From assembly GCA_023213315.1 (NCBI GenBank), contig JAKCPI010011634.1:38181-102180 (forward strand): 64,000 bases of DNA, read 5' to 3'. The notes below the pieces were generated by a model. That model saw nothing but the letters and a program-made list of their open reading frames with translations. It searched no databases and was not told the origin of the DNA. The stretch's first letter is position 1. Each line of letters opens with the position of its first letter. The DNA comes from Euborellia annulipes (taxonomy: Eukaryota > Arthropoda > Insecta > Dermaptera > Anisolabididae). This document shows positions 51,521 to 62,978 of this stretch, piece after piece. A program made the position numbers and the translations under genes.

Positions 51521-53882
51521 AAATTAAAAAAAAAAAATAGTCCCGGAAATTCTAGATCTATTTATTTATTTATTTATTTATTTTTTTGTTATTACAAGCA
51601 ATACTATCATATTGACTTATCTAAAGAAAACAAAATCATTGTTTTAAATGTCTCATAAATATATTTATTAAACATAAGAAATAAAATTATCAAAGATAAT
51701 AAAATTTTTAAGATTTTCTTATACATGAGGCAATATGGGAAGGAAACTCGAAGGCCTTTTTTATTAAGGGGATGTTACATTCTTTCTAATGAAGCACAAA
51801 CTCAGAGAAAAATTTTTATATAGAAAAAATCGGCCCTCGGGCCTTGGTGAAGTGGTTAGCGTACTGGTCATTTGTACCAAGGGTCTCATCCCCTCTCATG
51901 CGACAATTTATTTCAATTGGATTGACCACCAATCCCGGGGTCTAAATGGCCCTTGATGCCGAAAAAATCTTAAATAAATTAAAAAATTATACCAGGTATA
52001 AAAAGATCAAATTGTCCTTTTAGAGAGCAATTCACCTACTAAAGAAGAGATAGGTCAAACGACTCCTATAAGGTCCTATTCTGGATTCTCAAAAGATTGA
52101 GATTAAACCAACACTCGTGAAACTAAAAATTTTTCGGGGTTGTGAAAAATTTGATAACAGAAAATATATTCTTCTTCTTTCTTCGCCTGATTACTCCTGC
52201 CGTGCGAGGTCGACGGAATAACAGAAAAAAATATTAATTTAGTTGAATGCTAAATTTATATTAATTATGGGCAAACGTCCTCTTTAAAACCTGGAATCTC
52301 CTATCTGGGCCACTGTGCTTCTTATTGTTGATCTGGTTGATCTGGCATTCCGGAGATCACGGGTTGTTCCGCGAGCCAAGGATCGTTTCACCCATCATCA
52401 ATAAAACCTTATTATTTATCTATTCTTCTTGTGTATCTTATACAATTCAGAATGTTTTTAATCAATTTTCAGTATCAAAAAATATATATTTTTAAATTTA
52501 GTTACCAATGGCTCTAATGGTATCAGATTCCGAAAATCTCAAACAAATTTTCAAAAGTCAAAATCGAATTGAATGGGCTCGCATATTTTTATCTAAATTC
52601 GAATGAATCGAATCTTGGATAAAAAAAAGTTTGAGAATCACCACTAAGGGGATGAGCGAGCCTTTACGAGGACTTGCAGCACCCTTATCAATAACGTTTG
52701 AACTTTTTTGCCATATCCAATCCATACACAATTTAAAACAATGCATTAAATATAATACATCCATGTCAGTACAAAGATATATCTGAGTGGGAGAAAGGTG
52801 GGAGGGAGTAAGCCGGCGAACTCTTTGCTATCTTCCTCCACTTAGCTAAAAATAGCTTTGATAAGGAAATTATTTACACATATATCGATATAAAAATAAG
52901 AATAACTAAAAAAATTTTATGTATTTTTCAAAGTTATATCATATAATTGAGATAATTCATCATTAAAATAAATAAGTTAAATATTCAATTAATATTTAGA
53001 TGATTGATTTTTAATGTAATTAATATTATGAGAAATCATAAGTCATGATTCTTATTATAAACATAGGCTAACTTGTAGACTTATGAATACACCCTTTATA
53101 AATTAAGAATAAAAAAAGTTCTTAAAAGGCTAAGAGCGGGCACACAATACAAAAGAGTTTAATCTACTTCTTTGGTGATATTAGCTTGTCCTCTTATTTA
53201 AATAACAAAAAGATTTTAATGACATCAGTGAATAAAAAATCCATGGTTGGTACAGGATGTTACTAATTATCATTACTCTATTGATCAAACTTTGTAATAT
53301 TTATAAAAATAATCGTTGTTCATCGTTTATACTAAATTTAATAATAACCAATTAAATTATTTAAAAGTTCAAACTGAATTCCGAATTTGTTATTTATTAA
53401 ATTTTGTTAAATTAATGTAGTACACAAAAGAAAGATCTTTCAAAAGTGGGATTTTCATAGTCAGAGGATAGATGAAATTTTTTGATAGAATTTTACTTTT
53501 AACAAAAATATTCATATGAAATTGGCAAGAGCCTAGGATTAGAACTAAGCAAGGTCAAGGGCGGCGAAACCTTAGGAGGGTGACCCCAAGAAATCAGCAT
53601 GAAGATTTGTGGAACGAAGTTCTCTAACTCGGCTTATGCAGGTGAATTGAGAGAAAATGTAACGTAACAAAAACGTGTTCCTAACAAAAATGCGTTCCCA
53701 GCGCCCGAGCGAAGGCAGAGGAAGGCGAGATTAGCCGGTCTTGTCGAGGCCACGCCCACCTCTTTATTTCCTATCATCTACCGTAGGCTGGAAATAGCTT
53801 GCCAGAGGCGAGCAAAAAGCTCCAGCGGACGCAGGACCCTGCCGAAAGCAGGCTTTCCGTCTATTTAAATAATATTCATATT
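51521..53882. other. Intergenic region
   Basis: Contains a TTTA tract near 51557, a SINE-C (51832-51990) and a 45-bp SINE-B scrap (52171-52216). 52220-53880 is AT-rich apart from a GC-richer block near 53690-53830. No gene was identified. Confidence 0.5.
51832..51990 (+). mobile_element. SINE-C, clearest copy
   Basis: A box TTGGTGAAGTGGTTAGCGTA and B-box-like AGGGTCTCATCCC are tRNA-like. The body contains TTTATTTCAATTGGATTGAC and GTCTAAATGGCCCTTGATGC, then CGAAAAAATCTTAAATAAAT at the 3' end. Confidence 0.65.
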
Positions 53883-54227
53883 CAGGGGCGCCGGAACGAA
53901 TTTGAATCAGGGGGGGGGGGGGGGCAAAAAACAATAAAACTTTAAAAATTTTAAATAAAATCACAATTTTAATAAAATTAAAATTTTAAAAAATTTGCTA
54001 GTGATTTTATCAAAAATTTTTGGAAAAAATTTGAAAAAAAAATGAATTTTTTACTCTTTTAATTTTTTTAATTTAGAAGATTTTATTTTTCAAAAGTAAA
54101 AATATATCATTTTTAAAAATAAATGAAATAAAAGAAGAAATTTTGCCCCCCCTCTGCCCCCCCCCCTGTAGGATGCCAGGGGGGGGGCAATGTACCCCTG
54201 CCCCCCCCCCCAGTTCCGGCGCCTATG
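53883..54227. mobile_element. hAT MITE (CAGGGGCGCCGGAAC ends)
   Basis: 345 bp between CAGGGGCGCCGGAAC and GTTCCGGCGCCTATG, with an exact 8-bp duplication TTCATATT. G and C runs of 10-16 bases lie near both ends and the middle is AT-rich. Confidence 0.85.
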
Positions 54228-54379
54228 TTCATATTATATTCTGAGTTGAAAAACAGGCGTGAGGAACTTCGTTCCTGCCGAGGGTCCGACCCCACACGTT
54301 TGCTTTTTTTTATTTTGAATCCGGACATCCCGCGATAAAAAATGAGTGAATTCTGGTTGTAACTTTCTAAGTTTCAATT

Positions 54380-54642
54380 CTTTTTTTTTTTTTTCTTAAA
54401 CACTCACACTTTTTTCTCATTCATTCTCCATTCACACAGTCTTTTCGGCAACTTAGGCCATTTAAGACTTTTACGATAACCGTTATTTAATAATATATAT
54501 TTATTTGGGGTCCAGGCATTCTTATTTAAGTCATTTGGTATCCAAATGGCTTAAATAAAATCATCGGACTGCCTGGGGTCCGAACCCGCGACGTTTGGTA
54601 TACGAGGTTAGCACACTAATCTCCACACCAAGCCCCGAGGGC
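54380..54642 (-). mobile_element. SINE-A, full inverted copy
   Basis: Poly-T, CACTCACACTTTTTTCTCAT, CGATAACCGTTATTTAATAA, CATCGGACTGCCTGGGGTCC and CGAACCCGCGACGTTTGGTA. Flanked by GTTTCA. It lies directly before the LINE fragment, so the reading frame that runs through it is not part of the LINE. Confidence 0.75.
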
Positions 54643-54761
54643 GTTTCATTTTGTAATCCAAGTCAAAATAAATTTTGGGCAGAGGGGAAAAGAAAAAAAA
54701 GTAATTATGTATCTATATATTCCACTCTAATATTATTTCCACCCTTTTATCATAAATTGGG

Positions 54762-55870
54762 GGGGACGAGTGGGGTTCCTCAGGGTGGAGTACTGCCGCC
54801 GCTTCTGTTTTCCATCTTCATTAATGACTTACCTAACGTTCTTCAGCACTGTAGTTACCACCTTTTTGCCGATGATCTCCAGATCTACCTAGGTACAGGA
54901 AGATCGGAGGTCGATGCTTCACTTGCTGTGGGAAGGGTCAACGCGGATATCGACAGTATTTCCCATTGGGCGGCATCGAATGGGTTGGAGCTTAACCCTG
55001 AAAAGACCCAGGTCATCTGGCTTTCTGCCAGAAGGCCTTTGATGGTCCTACCCCCGGTCGTGGTGGGTGATAGGGAGATGGTGTATGTGGACCGAGTCAA
55101 GAACTTGGGTGTGATGATCAATGGGAACCTAACCTGGGGCGACCATGTCTCCTTGATTTGCCGGAGGGTGTACGGGTCCCTTTACTCGCTGAGGAGGTTG
55201 GCGTCGCTCACGCCGGAGTGGCTGAGGCGCCGACTGATGACATCACTGGTTTTGCCTCACTTCCTGTATGGGGATGTGGTATTCTATAACCTGGACTCCC
55301 GTTCTAGGCGTAGGCTCACTGTCGCCTTTAATGCCTGCCTAAGATATGTGTTCGGTGTTGCGCCGAGAGAGCGTATTTCCCATCGGGCCGCGGATGTCCT
55401 GGGGGGCAACCTCCACTCGTATAGGCATACCAGATATGTCAACTTTATTTTTAAAACCTTGAGGTCTGGCATCCCACTCTATCTGTCCGAGACGCTGCAC
55501 TTTGGGGCCTCGAGTAGGTCGCGAACCCTTGCCTGTCCGGTGCATAGGTCGGGTATGATGGCGCGGTCGTTTGCGGCGACCGCATGCCGGGTTGGAATGG
55601 CCTCCCTTCCGAGATCCGGGGATGTCGTGATGTTGGCGCATTTAGACGCCTTACCTTCGAGCTGATGGTTGGAGCTGGTTCCTGATCGGGGCGAGGGGCC
55701 TGCGGCGTGTGGGGCCTTGGGATTCTGGCCTTGTGGGGGGGGGGGGGCGACTGATGGTCGGCGGCTCGCGTTTTGCCTTTGAGTTGGCTGATTTTACCTC
55801 ATGTACACTAAGAGGGGCATATAGCCCTATGTACAATTGATTGAATAAATAAATAAATAAATAAATAAAT
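54762..55870 (+). mobile_element. 5'-truncated non-LTR retrotransposon (LINE)
   Basis: Starts in the reverse-transcriptase domain: SGVPQGGVLPPLLFSIFIND, catalytic HLFADDLQIY (the FADD form of YADD), then GLELNPEKTQVIWL and the thumb region. The frame is open to a TGA at 55663-55665, about 300 residues, ending in an R-rich region similar to the C termini of Jockey/CR1-type ORF2. The 3' UTR ends with an AAAT repeat tail (about 55843-55870), typical of target-primed reverse transcription. Endonuclease and gag-like parts are missing. It is clearly richer in G and C than the surrounding DNA, and the intact frame suggests a fairly recent insertion. Confidence 0.88.
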
Positions 55871-55873
55871 AAA
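55843..55873 (+). repeat. (AAAT)n LINE tail
   Basis: About seven AAAT units directly after the LINE 3' UTR. Confidence 0.8.
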
Positions 55874-56223
55874 TATTTATCTAGGTCTTGAGAATCAAGT
55901 TCTCATGTCTAAACATGATAAAAACTTATTATTTTGAGTGTATATATTTATATCCTCAAATCTTTTATTTATAGGATATTGATCGTCAATATTTAATCTT
56001 TATTCTTTCTAATATGTGTTATTGATTGATTTAACTAGCCAATAGTAAATACGATATAAACAAAACATGTATAAATATTATTAAAACATGTATTTTTAAT
56101 TGTAATTTATTTTTAACTTTAAATTTCGTTTAAAAAAATTTTGAGATAAGACGATGTCACAAATCTGATATTCAAATTGGAAAATAATTATCCGGAAGAA
56201 TCGTGGAAGTTCGAGCATCTCTA

Positions 56224-56495
56224 CAGTGGCGTAGCGAGCTTAACTCGCGCCCGGGGCACAATACCTTTTTAGCGCCCCCCTCCCCATTCGAAAACCATAT
56301 AATATTATATGTAAAATATACAAAATTATTATATTAGACTGGCACTAAATTTAAAATATATTTTCCACAAATCAATTATAATAAAAATAAAAATTACCCA
56401 GCAATTTTTTGATTTTGCGGACCATTTGGCGCCCCTTTGTGAGTAGCGCCCGGGGCATGATGACCCCCCCTTGCTCCCCCCTCGCTACGCCACTG
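56224..56495. mobile_element. hAT MITE (CAGTGGCGTAGCGAG ends)
   Basis: 272 bp between CAGTGGCGTAGCGAG and CTCGCTACGCCACTG (perfect 15-bp inverted ends) with an exact 8-bp duplication CATCTCTA. Inner ends carry GCGCCCGGGGCA and its inverse. Confidence 0.88.
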
Positions 56496-56503
56496 CATCT
56501 CTA

Positions 56504-57462
56504 TAAAATAATTATTAAAATATAAACAAGAGAAATATATTTTAAAAAAAGTTAAAAATAAATTAATAGAATTCCATTTGTCTCTCTCTGAATACTGACT
56601 CTATTTAAGAGTAAAATTTGAATTAATTTTTACTTTTTTTTTTTTCATATAATACATAAAAAATAAAAGATACAGAGAAGGAAGAAGAAGAGAAAAGGAA
56701 GGAAGAGAAAGTCCCGTTTTATGAGAGAAGGAAGAATATACTCGGAGATAACATTTTTTATATTAATATTAAAAATAAATTATTATTTAATTAAATAGAA
56801 TAATTTACTTTTAAGAATCAGTTCATAATTTCAAAACTACCATACAAAGAAAAAAATTATTCTATGTGCGTCACTCACTAATGACGTCAATGCTTAAAAA
56901 TATAAAATTTCCCAATATACCCTGTCATATTGTCATTAACCCTTATAGAAATTGCTAGAGCATACCTAGAGATTAAAATTAATCCATACTTTTAGGTTTG
57001 CGGAAATCGTTCCACCGCTACGCGAACTTTGACTTTTCAGAGAGATGAAATTTAAAAATCCAATTATTAAATGGAAATCTAGTAAAATCTAATAACACTA
57101 CAAACAAATATAGTATCCATTACACATAGTTTTAATAAACACGCTCAATTTATTTTAATAGTATTTTCGGCATCTTAGGCCATATAGACTTAAAAGTTAG
57201 ATGTTGATATTAGAGAGTGGTTGTTCAGCGTTCTAGCGAGGAAGGTTGCCCATAAGAGGATGTCTGGCTAGCCCAGCAAAAAAAGAAAAGAGGAAAAAAA
57301 AAGTTAGATGATGGCTGAACTATTAGAAGATAGTTATTATTTTGTAAAACGATATATGTGATCCAAGCATCTTTTGTATTTATTCGGACTGCCTGGGAAC
57401 CGAATCCACACCTCTTGGTTCTTAAGGTTATCAATATTGGCATTTATCAACATAAACATATA
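56504..57462. other. Intergenic region
   Basis: AT-rich. A strongly diverged inverted SINE-A relative is likely near 57155-57430 (TTTTCGGCATCTTAGGCCAT and TCGGACTGCCTGGGAACCGA). No gene was found. Confidence 0.45.
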
Positions 57463-58131
57463 CATTTATATTTAAAACAAATTAAATACATTTGTTTACC
57501 ATATAGGAGGCTACTAAAGTTTTTACACTTTTAAATTGCTCTTAATAAGAGAATTTTTGTTGCCACCTTACGAGAGAATAAATTAACCTCTGACTTTAAT
57601 CCTCTTGAATACAACACTACAGGGAATGAGATTTCCCTGATTGAACCAATATTACTTCTGGCCGAAATGTTTCGGTGGAAACAAAGGCCTTAAATATTTG
57701 TATATAATAATAATAATAACCAATATTACTTTAAACATTATTAATATTTCATAGAAAAATTAAAAAGAAATAAAAAAATATGAATGCAAGCACACGGATT
57801 TAGAAAATGAAGGTAAAAATGATATTACAAATTTTCACAGGGGTGTATATATAAGGGGGGGGGGGGAAGAAGGAATGTTCCGCGGGTGGCAAAAAATTTT
57901 GCGTTTCTACAAAAATTTCTGAAAAATTTTTGAGATCAGGCCCCCCCCCCCCCCCCCGAAAAAAATTTATATATACGCCCCTGAATTTTCATTCTCAAAT
58001 TTATTTGGTTAATTTATTCTCTCGTAAGGTGGCAACAAAAATTCTCTTATTAAGAGCAATTTAAAAGTGTAGAAACTTTAGTAGACTCCTATAGGTAAAT
58101 AAATGTATTTAATTTGTTTTAAATATAAATG
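57463..58131. mobile_element. TA-flanked fold-back element with nested hAT MITE
   Basis: Inverted arms of about 125 bp: CATTTATATTTAAAACAAAT at the left and ATTTGTTTTAAATATAAATG at the right. They continue through CTCTTAATAAGAGAATTTTT and TTGCCACCTTACGAGAGAAT on both sides. TA flanks the ends. The centre contains the hAT MITE 57838-57983 and a GGCCGAAATGTTTCGG motif. Confidence 0.8.
57838..57983. mobile_element. hAT MITE family 2, copy 2
   Basis: 146 bp, CAGGGGTGTATATATAAGGG to TTTATATATACGCCCCTG, with an exact 8-bp duplication AATTTTCA. G and C runs of 11 to 16 bases in the arms. It is inserted within the fold-back element 57463-58131. Confidence 0.88.
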
Positions 58132-58548
58132 TATTATTTATTGTTCTTGAAGTACATATCTTAAATTAGGTAAAAAGAAACTTTGCTCCTTAAAGAAAAA
58201 AATATTTATTAATAAAAGACCAAGTTTACTTTTTAAATATTGACTTATTTAAGGACTTATTTAGTGAGATAATTTTAGTCAAAAGATCAAAAATGTGAGA
58301 CAGAATGACTTTTTAAATGGAACATTCCATTTGAACAGATGTTTAGTGACGGTGATTTAATTTTGATGGGTGTAATACTTAAATAGGATTAAAAATCTTA
58401 TTTTGCAATTTATCTTACGTCTTACCCCACTAAGGAGCTTATTATTTCCATTAAGAGGGGTAGAGAAATTAGTTTCGAAAAAAGCAATCTGTCGTCTGAA
58501 ATAGCAAGAAGAATTAGTCTTAATTCGCAACCAAAAAGGATGAGAATC

Positions 58549-58720
58549 ACACAGGGGCTCACAACTTGTGTGTACGTGGTCAGCCTGAACTGGTATTTTC
58601 TTCTATTCCCCTTATGCACCTACCCCTCTTCCCGCAGCAAGTATTGGATCGGCTTGCTCTTCTCTTGATCCTTATTCTAATGTGCCGACCCCGAAAGAGG
58701 ATTTTAAGGCAAAGATTAAT
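58549..58720 (+). mobile_element. SINE-B, copy 7 (direct orientation, diverged)
   Basis: CACAGGGGCTCACAACTTGT, GTGTACGTGGTCAGCCTGAA and GTGCCGACCCCGAAAGAGG keep the family order. No target duplication was recognised. Confidence 0.5.
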
Positions 58721-58896
58721 CAAAAACACTAGGTGATATGTTTGAATACTTGAGATGTATTTCGACACTCAGTGTAGCATCTTCAGAAGTAATTTAACTC
58801 TCTTTTATTACTTTGTTGTTTTGTGATAGATAAGCTAGCGCCAGTAGTAGACACAACATACTATCATTTCATTCATATTCTCTTCTCATGTATATA

Positions 58897-60480
58897 CAGT
58901 GCGCGCCAAACGGATAGCGCCACCCATGTTTTTTTAAATATTTTAACTTATACTTATCCGTTTTTAATTCTAATTGCACTGTTAAAAACAGAATTAAACA
59001 AGAATTCAGATGAATAAACTCAATAACGGAAATTGTCAAAACCAAAAATTTTATTTAGGAATAATAAAATAGAGGGTGCGACAAACGGATAGAAACACTT
59101 TAAAAAAGTCATATTTTCAAGTGATTTAGGGCACTTAGAAAACTGTTAATAGCTTAATTTATCACCTTTTCATTCAATAACTTGAAAACATCAATTAGGA
59201 TTTGATTAAACAAGTTTATGTAGATAGTTTAGTTGAATTTTGCCCCATTCTTCAAAAATGGCTTCAAAAAGTTACTTTTAGCAGAAAATTGACCCCCATT
59301 TCGATACACTGCTCTTGAAAGTAGCCCCCAAAGGTTCACAATTGAATTAAGGTCAAGAAAATATGCTGGCCATTCCATAACTTTGATCTTTTCATGTAAC
59401 AAAAATTGTTTAGTAACAATTGCTTCGAGAATTGGTGCATTGCCTTGCTGAAATTGAGCCCACTCTTCAGGATTATAGCTAAAATTTTGCACGATAAATG
59501 ACAGTAGATAATTCGAAGTAGTATTGCAGTAAGTTTGTGCAGTTTGTTTTCCTGTCAACAGCGCTAACTCTCCAAGACCGTCACTAGAAAAGCATCTTCA
59601 AACCATAACACTTCCAAAACCACTATGACGGCTAAAAAAATGTTTGTTTTCCTTGACAAATATTATACCAGTAATATTCAAGCCCATCAGGACAATTTAA
59701 ATTGAATTTCTTTTTTATCAGACCTCACAATTTGGCTCCAATTTATTTTGGAACTTAACATGGACTTTGCCCATTTCATAACAAATTCTTTATTTTTGTT
59801 GCTAAGCTCAGGAGCCTTGTTTCGCTTTACTTACTGGAACACCATGCTATTCTTGAGATACCGTTAAACAGTACCAACCGAAAAATTTAACTTTAAGCTC
59901 GTTACCAAATTTCTAGCATGCATACCAGTGATAGAAGCCTTCTATGCCAATCGCCTCTTGTCTCTTTCTGAGAATTTGCAAGCGATTGTGTTTCCATATG
60001 AAGTGCCATACTTGTTAGGACCTTTCACAAAGTTAGAAATGACCCTGGTAGACCGAACTACTTGGTTACATATTGTTCGATATGACAATTTTTGGTTGTT
60101 ATAAGCCAAAATTTCAACTTTTTCAGCTTCCGTCAATCAACTTGCTCTACACTTTGTAAATTACGTTATAAATGAATTAATAGTGTATTACTAGCTATAT
60201 TTATGTCTCTACTAACTTGATTTAATTTAATCTAAAGTAAAAAGTACATAATTTAAGCAAATAAATGGATTTAAAAAAGTGTTTCTATCCGTTTGTCGCA
60301 CCCTCTATTTTATTATTCCTAAATAAAATTTTTGGTTTTGACAATTTCCGTTATTAAGTTTATTCATCTGAATTCTTGTTTAATTCTGTTTTTAACAGTG
60401 CAATTAGAATTCAAAACGGATAAGTATAAGTTAAAATATTTAAAAAAACATGGGTGGCGCTATCCGTTTGGCGCGCACTG
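58897..60480 (-). mobile_element. Tc1-type transposon with 205-bp inverted repeats
   Basis: 1,584 bp flanked by TA. The inverted repeats (58897-59101 and 60276-60480) agree at about 203 of 205 positions. Each contains two related blocks in direct order, an outer CAGTGCGCGCCAAACGGATA and an inner GGGTGCGACAAACGGATAGA. This resembles the IR/DR arrangement of Tc1-type elements, where the transposase binds twice per end. The single transposase gene on the minus strand is broken. Confidence 0.88.
59229..60136 (-). pseudogene. Tc1-type transposase, disrupted
   Basis: The N-terminal helix-turn-helix is at 59942-60136: LSYRTICNQVVRSTRVISNF, then KYGTSYGN and SERDKRRLA. The C-terminal DDE part is at 59229-59558: FQQGNAPI, VMEWPAYFLDLNSIVNLWG and VYRNGGQF. 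The normal motifs are QQDNAP and LNPIENLWG, so two acidic catalytic residues are replaced (D to G, E to V). No continuous frame joins the two parts. It is inactive. Confidence 0.8.
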
Positions 60481-60702
60481 TATTAATATAATAAATATTT
60501 TTTTAACTTTTATAATGAGCCAGTAGCGAAACCAGGATTTCTCTCTGAGGGTGGAGGGTGAATTTTTAACGCTCTTCTTAGTTTAGAATTAGGTAAGAAC
60601 TTTGGTTAATTACTAAATATTTATTTATGTCTAAAATCATTTAAACACAATCCGAATTTTCTTAATTTTTTTTTTTAAATTCCGTTTTAAGGTTTTTTCG
60701 GC

Positions 60703-60790
60703 CGTCGGGGCTTGTTGTAGGGGTTAGCGTGCTAACCTCGTATACCAAAAGTCGCGGGTTCGGACCCCAGACAGTCCGATGATTTCGATG
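60703..60790 (+). mobile_element. SINE-A head fragment
   Basis: GGGGCTTGTTGTAGGGGTTA, CTAACCTCGTATACCAAAAG and CGCGGGTTCGGACCCCAGAC: A and B boxes present, body lost. It abuts a SINE-C tail-like TTTAAGGTTTTTTCGGCCG. Confidence 0.6.
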
Positions 60791-62633
60791 ATATAAATAT
60801 ATTTATATATTTTTAATAAATATTTAATACAAAAATGTGGTTTATAATTAAAAATTCTCCTAATAAAAATCATCATTGCTTACAAGCAAACTCCTGGCCA
60901 TCACTGTGCTCGGGTCCAAGAGCATATTAATTAAATAATATCATATTTGTTGTTTGTTTTCTTTTCTTTTTTAATTCATAACGAAAATATTAAAAAAATA
61001 ATAATAATAATATGATATCGACTACAAGCATAAAAAAAAAACTTAATACTATGGGTCATTAATAATCCTTCTCTTTCAAACTTAAACCTGATCTTTCATT
61101 ACATCATCTACAATTATTCAAAGAATATTTTTGATTACATCAGATTCGGCGACAAAATTTTGCTTTGTACATTGAATTAGTAATTTCATCAGAAAATAAA
61201 TACAAATTTCCCCTTGGGATTACTAATAAAATTAAAAAAAAAAACATGAATATAAACATAATATTTGTTGACGAGTGTCTTATCATTCATTGATAAACTT
61301 GCTGTCAATCTTTTAGTAGTAGGCTTTGGAGTAGGCTATACATTGTATATTGATGTGAGAAGAGATTAAGAACAAAAATAACCGAGTACAGTACAAATAA
61401 AAGTTTGCGATAAAAAAAACCTCGAAGGCCAAAGTCCCTGGAGCCAAGCTGCGCATCCATTTTGCCCCAATCGATTCACAAAAACACTCTCAAGCCAAAT
61501 TTAGGCTAATACGGCCTCAGCAATCAATACTTTTCAAATATTAACAAATATTAGTTATATATGGTTCACACACTATTCATATTATAGAAATTGATTTATG
61601 CCCGGAGATGCAAATGAATTTTTTTTTTTAATTTTATAATTCATAATTCAATTTTGATAAATTTATTTGTCAAAACTTGTCCCTCTTTTCTACGACTTTT
61701 ACGTGTTATAAACTAGACAACAATCAATCAATCACATACAAATCGCGAGGTTGTTGTTTATATCTTTAAATTAAATTTTAGGATGGATTACTTTTATAAA
61801 AGTTTATATCAACAAATTAATATTTTATAATGTATTTAAAAAATCAATTCGATTCACTTCTGGACAAATGCTGAAGGCCGTGGAAAAACAATATCAATCA
61901 GTCGCTAGTATCCTAGCAGGTTTAATTTAGGCCTCGAATATTTTAGAAAAAAAAAATAAAGAAAAACCATCTATTTACCGGGCCAATAATATTACAAGAA
62001 ACTTTAAGCCACAATCAATTTTTTTTTTTTTTGGGTAGGAAAACTTTTTTTTTTTGGACACTTCTAAAGACGAAGAAAACTTGTTTAAAAACTTTTTTGA
62101 AATAAATCTATGTTACATTTAAAATTCAAATTTTCTAATTTATTTCATTTGCACTAATTAAAAATTTTTTAAAATAAAATTCATTTACTTTAATGAAATT
62201 TATATTTGGGAAGAAAAATGTTTCATATGTCAATATTTGTTTGCATTTATTTTAATTATTTAGAGGTTGATAATTCATAAATCAATTTTTTTTTAGATGC
62301 TTTTTAAAATATAGGTCTATTTTCTCATTTTGCCCTCAAAAAAAATTTTTTAACACTTTGCTCTTGTACTTTGTAGGAAAGATAAGAAAACTTTTTGTCA
62401 TGGGAACAAAATATTGATATAAAAACTTTTCTGTTTTTTGATTGAAATGATATTCGATGATAAATAATTCTTAAGGTTTTCAAAATTTCAAAAAATTACT
62501 CTCGCTCCCTCTTCAAATATAAATCGAATCCAATTTATATATGAAAAATGAATTTTTTTTTAAAGCTTTTCTTTCTTTCAAAGAAAATATCATAAATCCA
62601 AATTTTTCTGACAAGCATATTTTATAAATTTGT
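60791..62633. other. Intergenic region, nothing recognised
   Basis: AT-rich with poly-T and ATA runs. GC-richer patch near 61420-61510 (AAAGTCCCTGGAGCCAAGCT). No ORF with recognisable domains on either strand. Confidence 0.5.
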
Positions 62634-62970
62634 TAGGGTCCGACCGAAACAAGATTTTCAACCGAAACCGAATATTCGGCCCCAACCTTAGTTTCGGCCG
62701 AAACCGAAACTTGTAATTCCTATAAAAATTTTTTTTCATTTAACCTTTTTTTTTTTTTTTTGAATTTTTTTTTCCCTCCCATGAAAATCATTTGACCTTT
62801 TTTTTTAGGGAGACTAAATTTTTTCTCCCTCAAGTGCAAATCATTTGACCTTTTTTTTTGCATGACTCTGGTTTCGGCCGGCCGAAAGTTTCGGCTACTT
62901 TTTGGCCGAAACCGAAACTAAGGCCGAAACCAGGATTTTTGGCCGAAACCGAATATTCGGTCGGTTCCTA
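62634..62970. mobile_element. MITE built of CCGAAAC repeats, 8-bp duplication
   Basis: 337 bp between TAGGGTCCGACCGAAAC and ATTCGGTCGGTTCCTA, flanked by an exact 8-bp duplication AAATTTGT (62626-62633 and 62971-62978). Both arms are arrays of CCGAAAC / GTTTCGG with CCGAATATTCGG palindromes. A hAT-type origin is suggested by the duplication length and TAGGG end. Confidence 0.8.
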
Positions 62971-62978
62971 AAATTTGT

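Noticed and set aside
54595..54760. N-terminal part of the long ORF that contains the LINE reverse transcriptase
   Set aside because: It translates an inverted SINE-A and its flank. The LINE homology starts only at about 54762.
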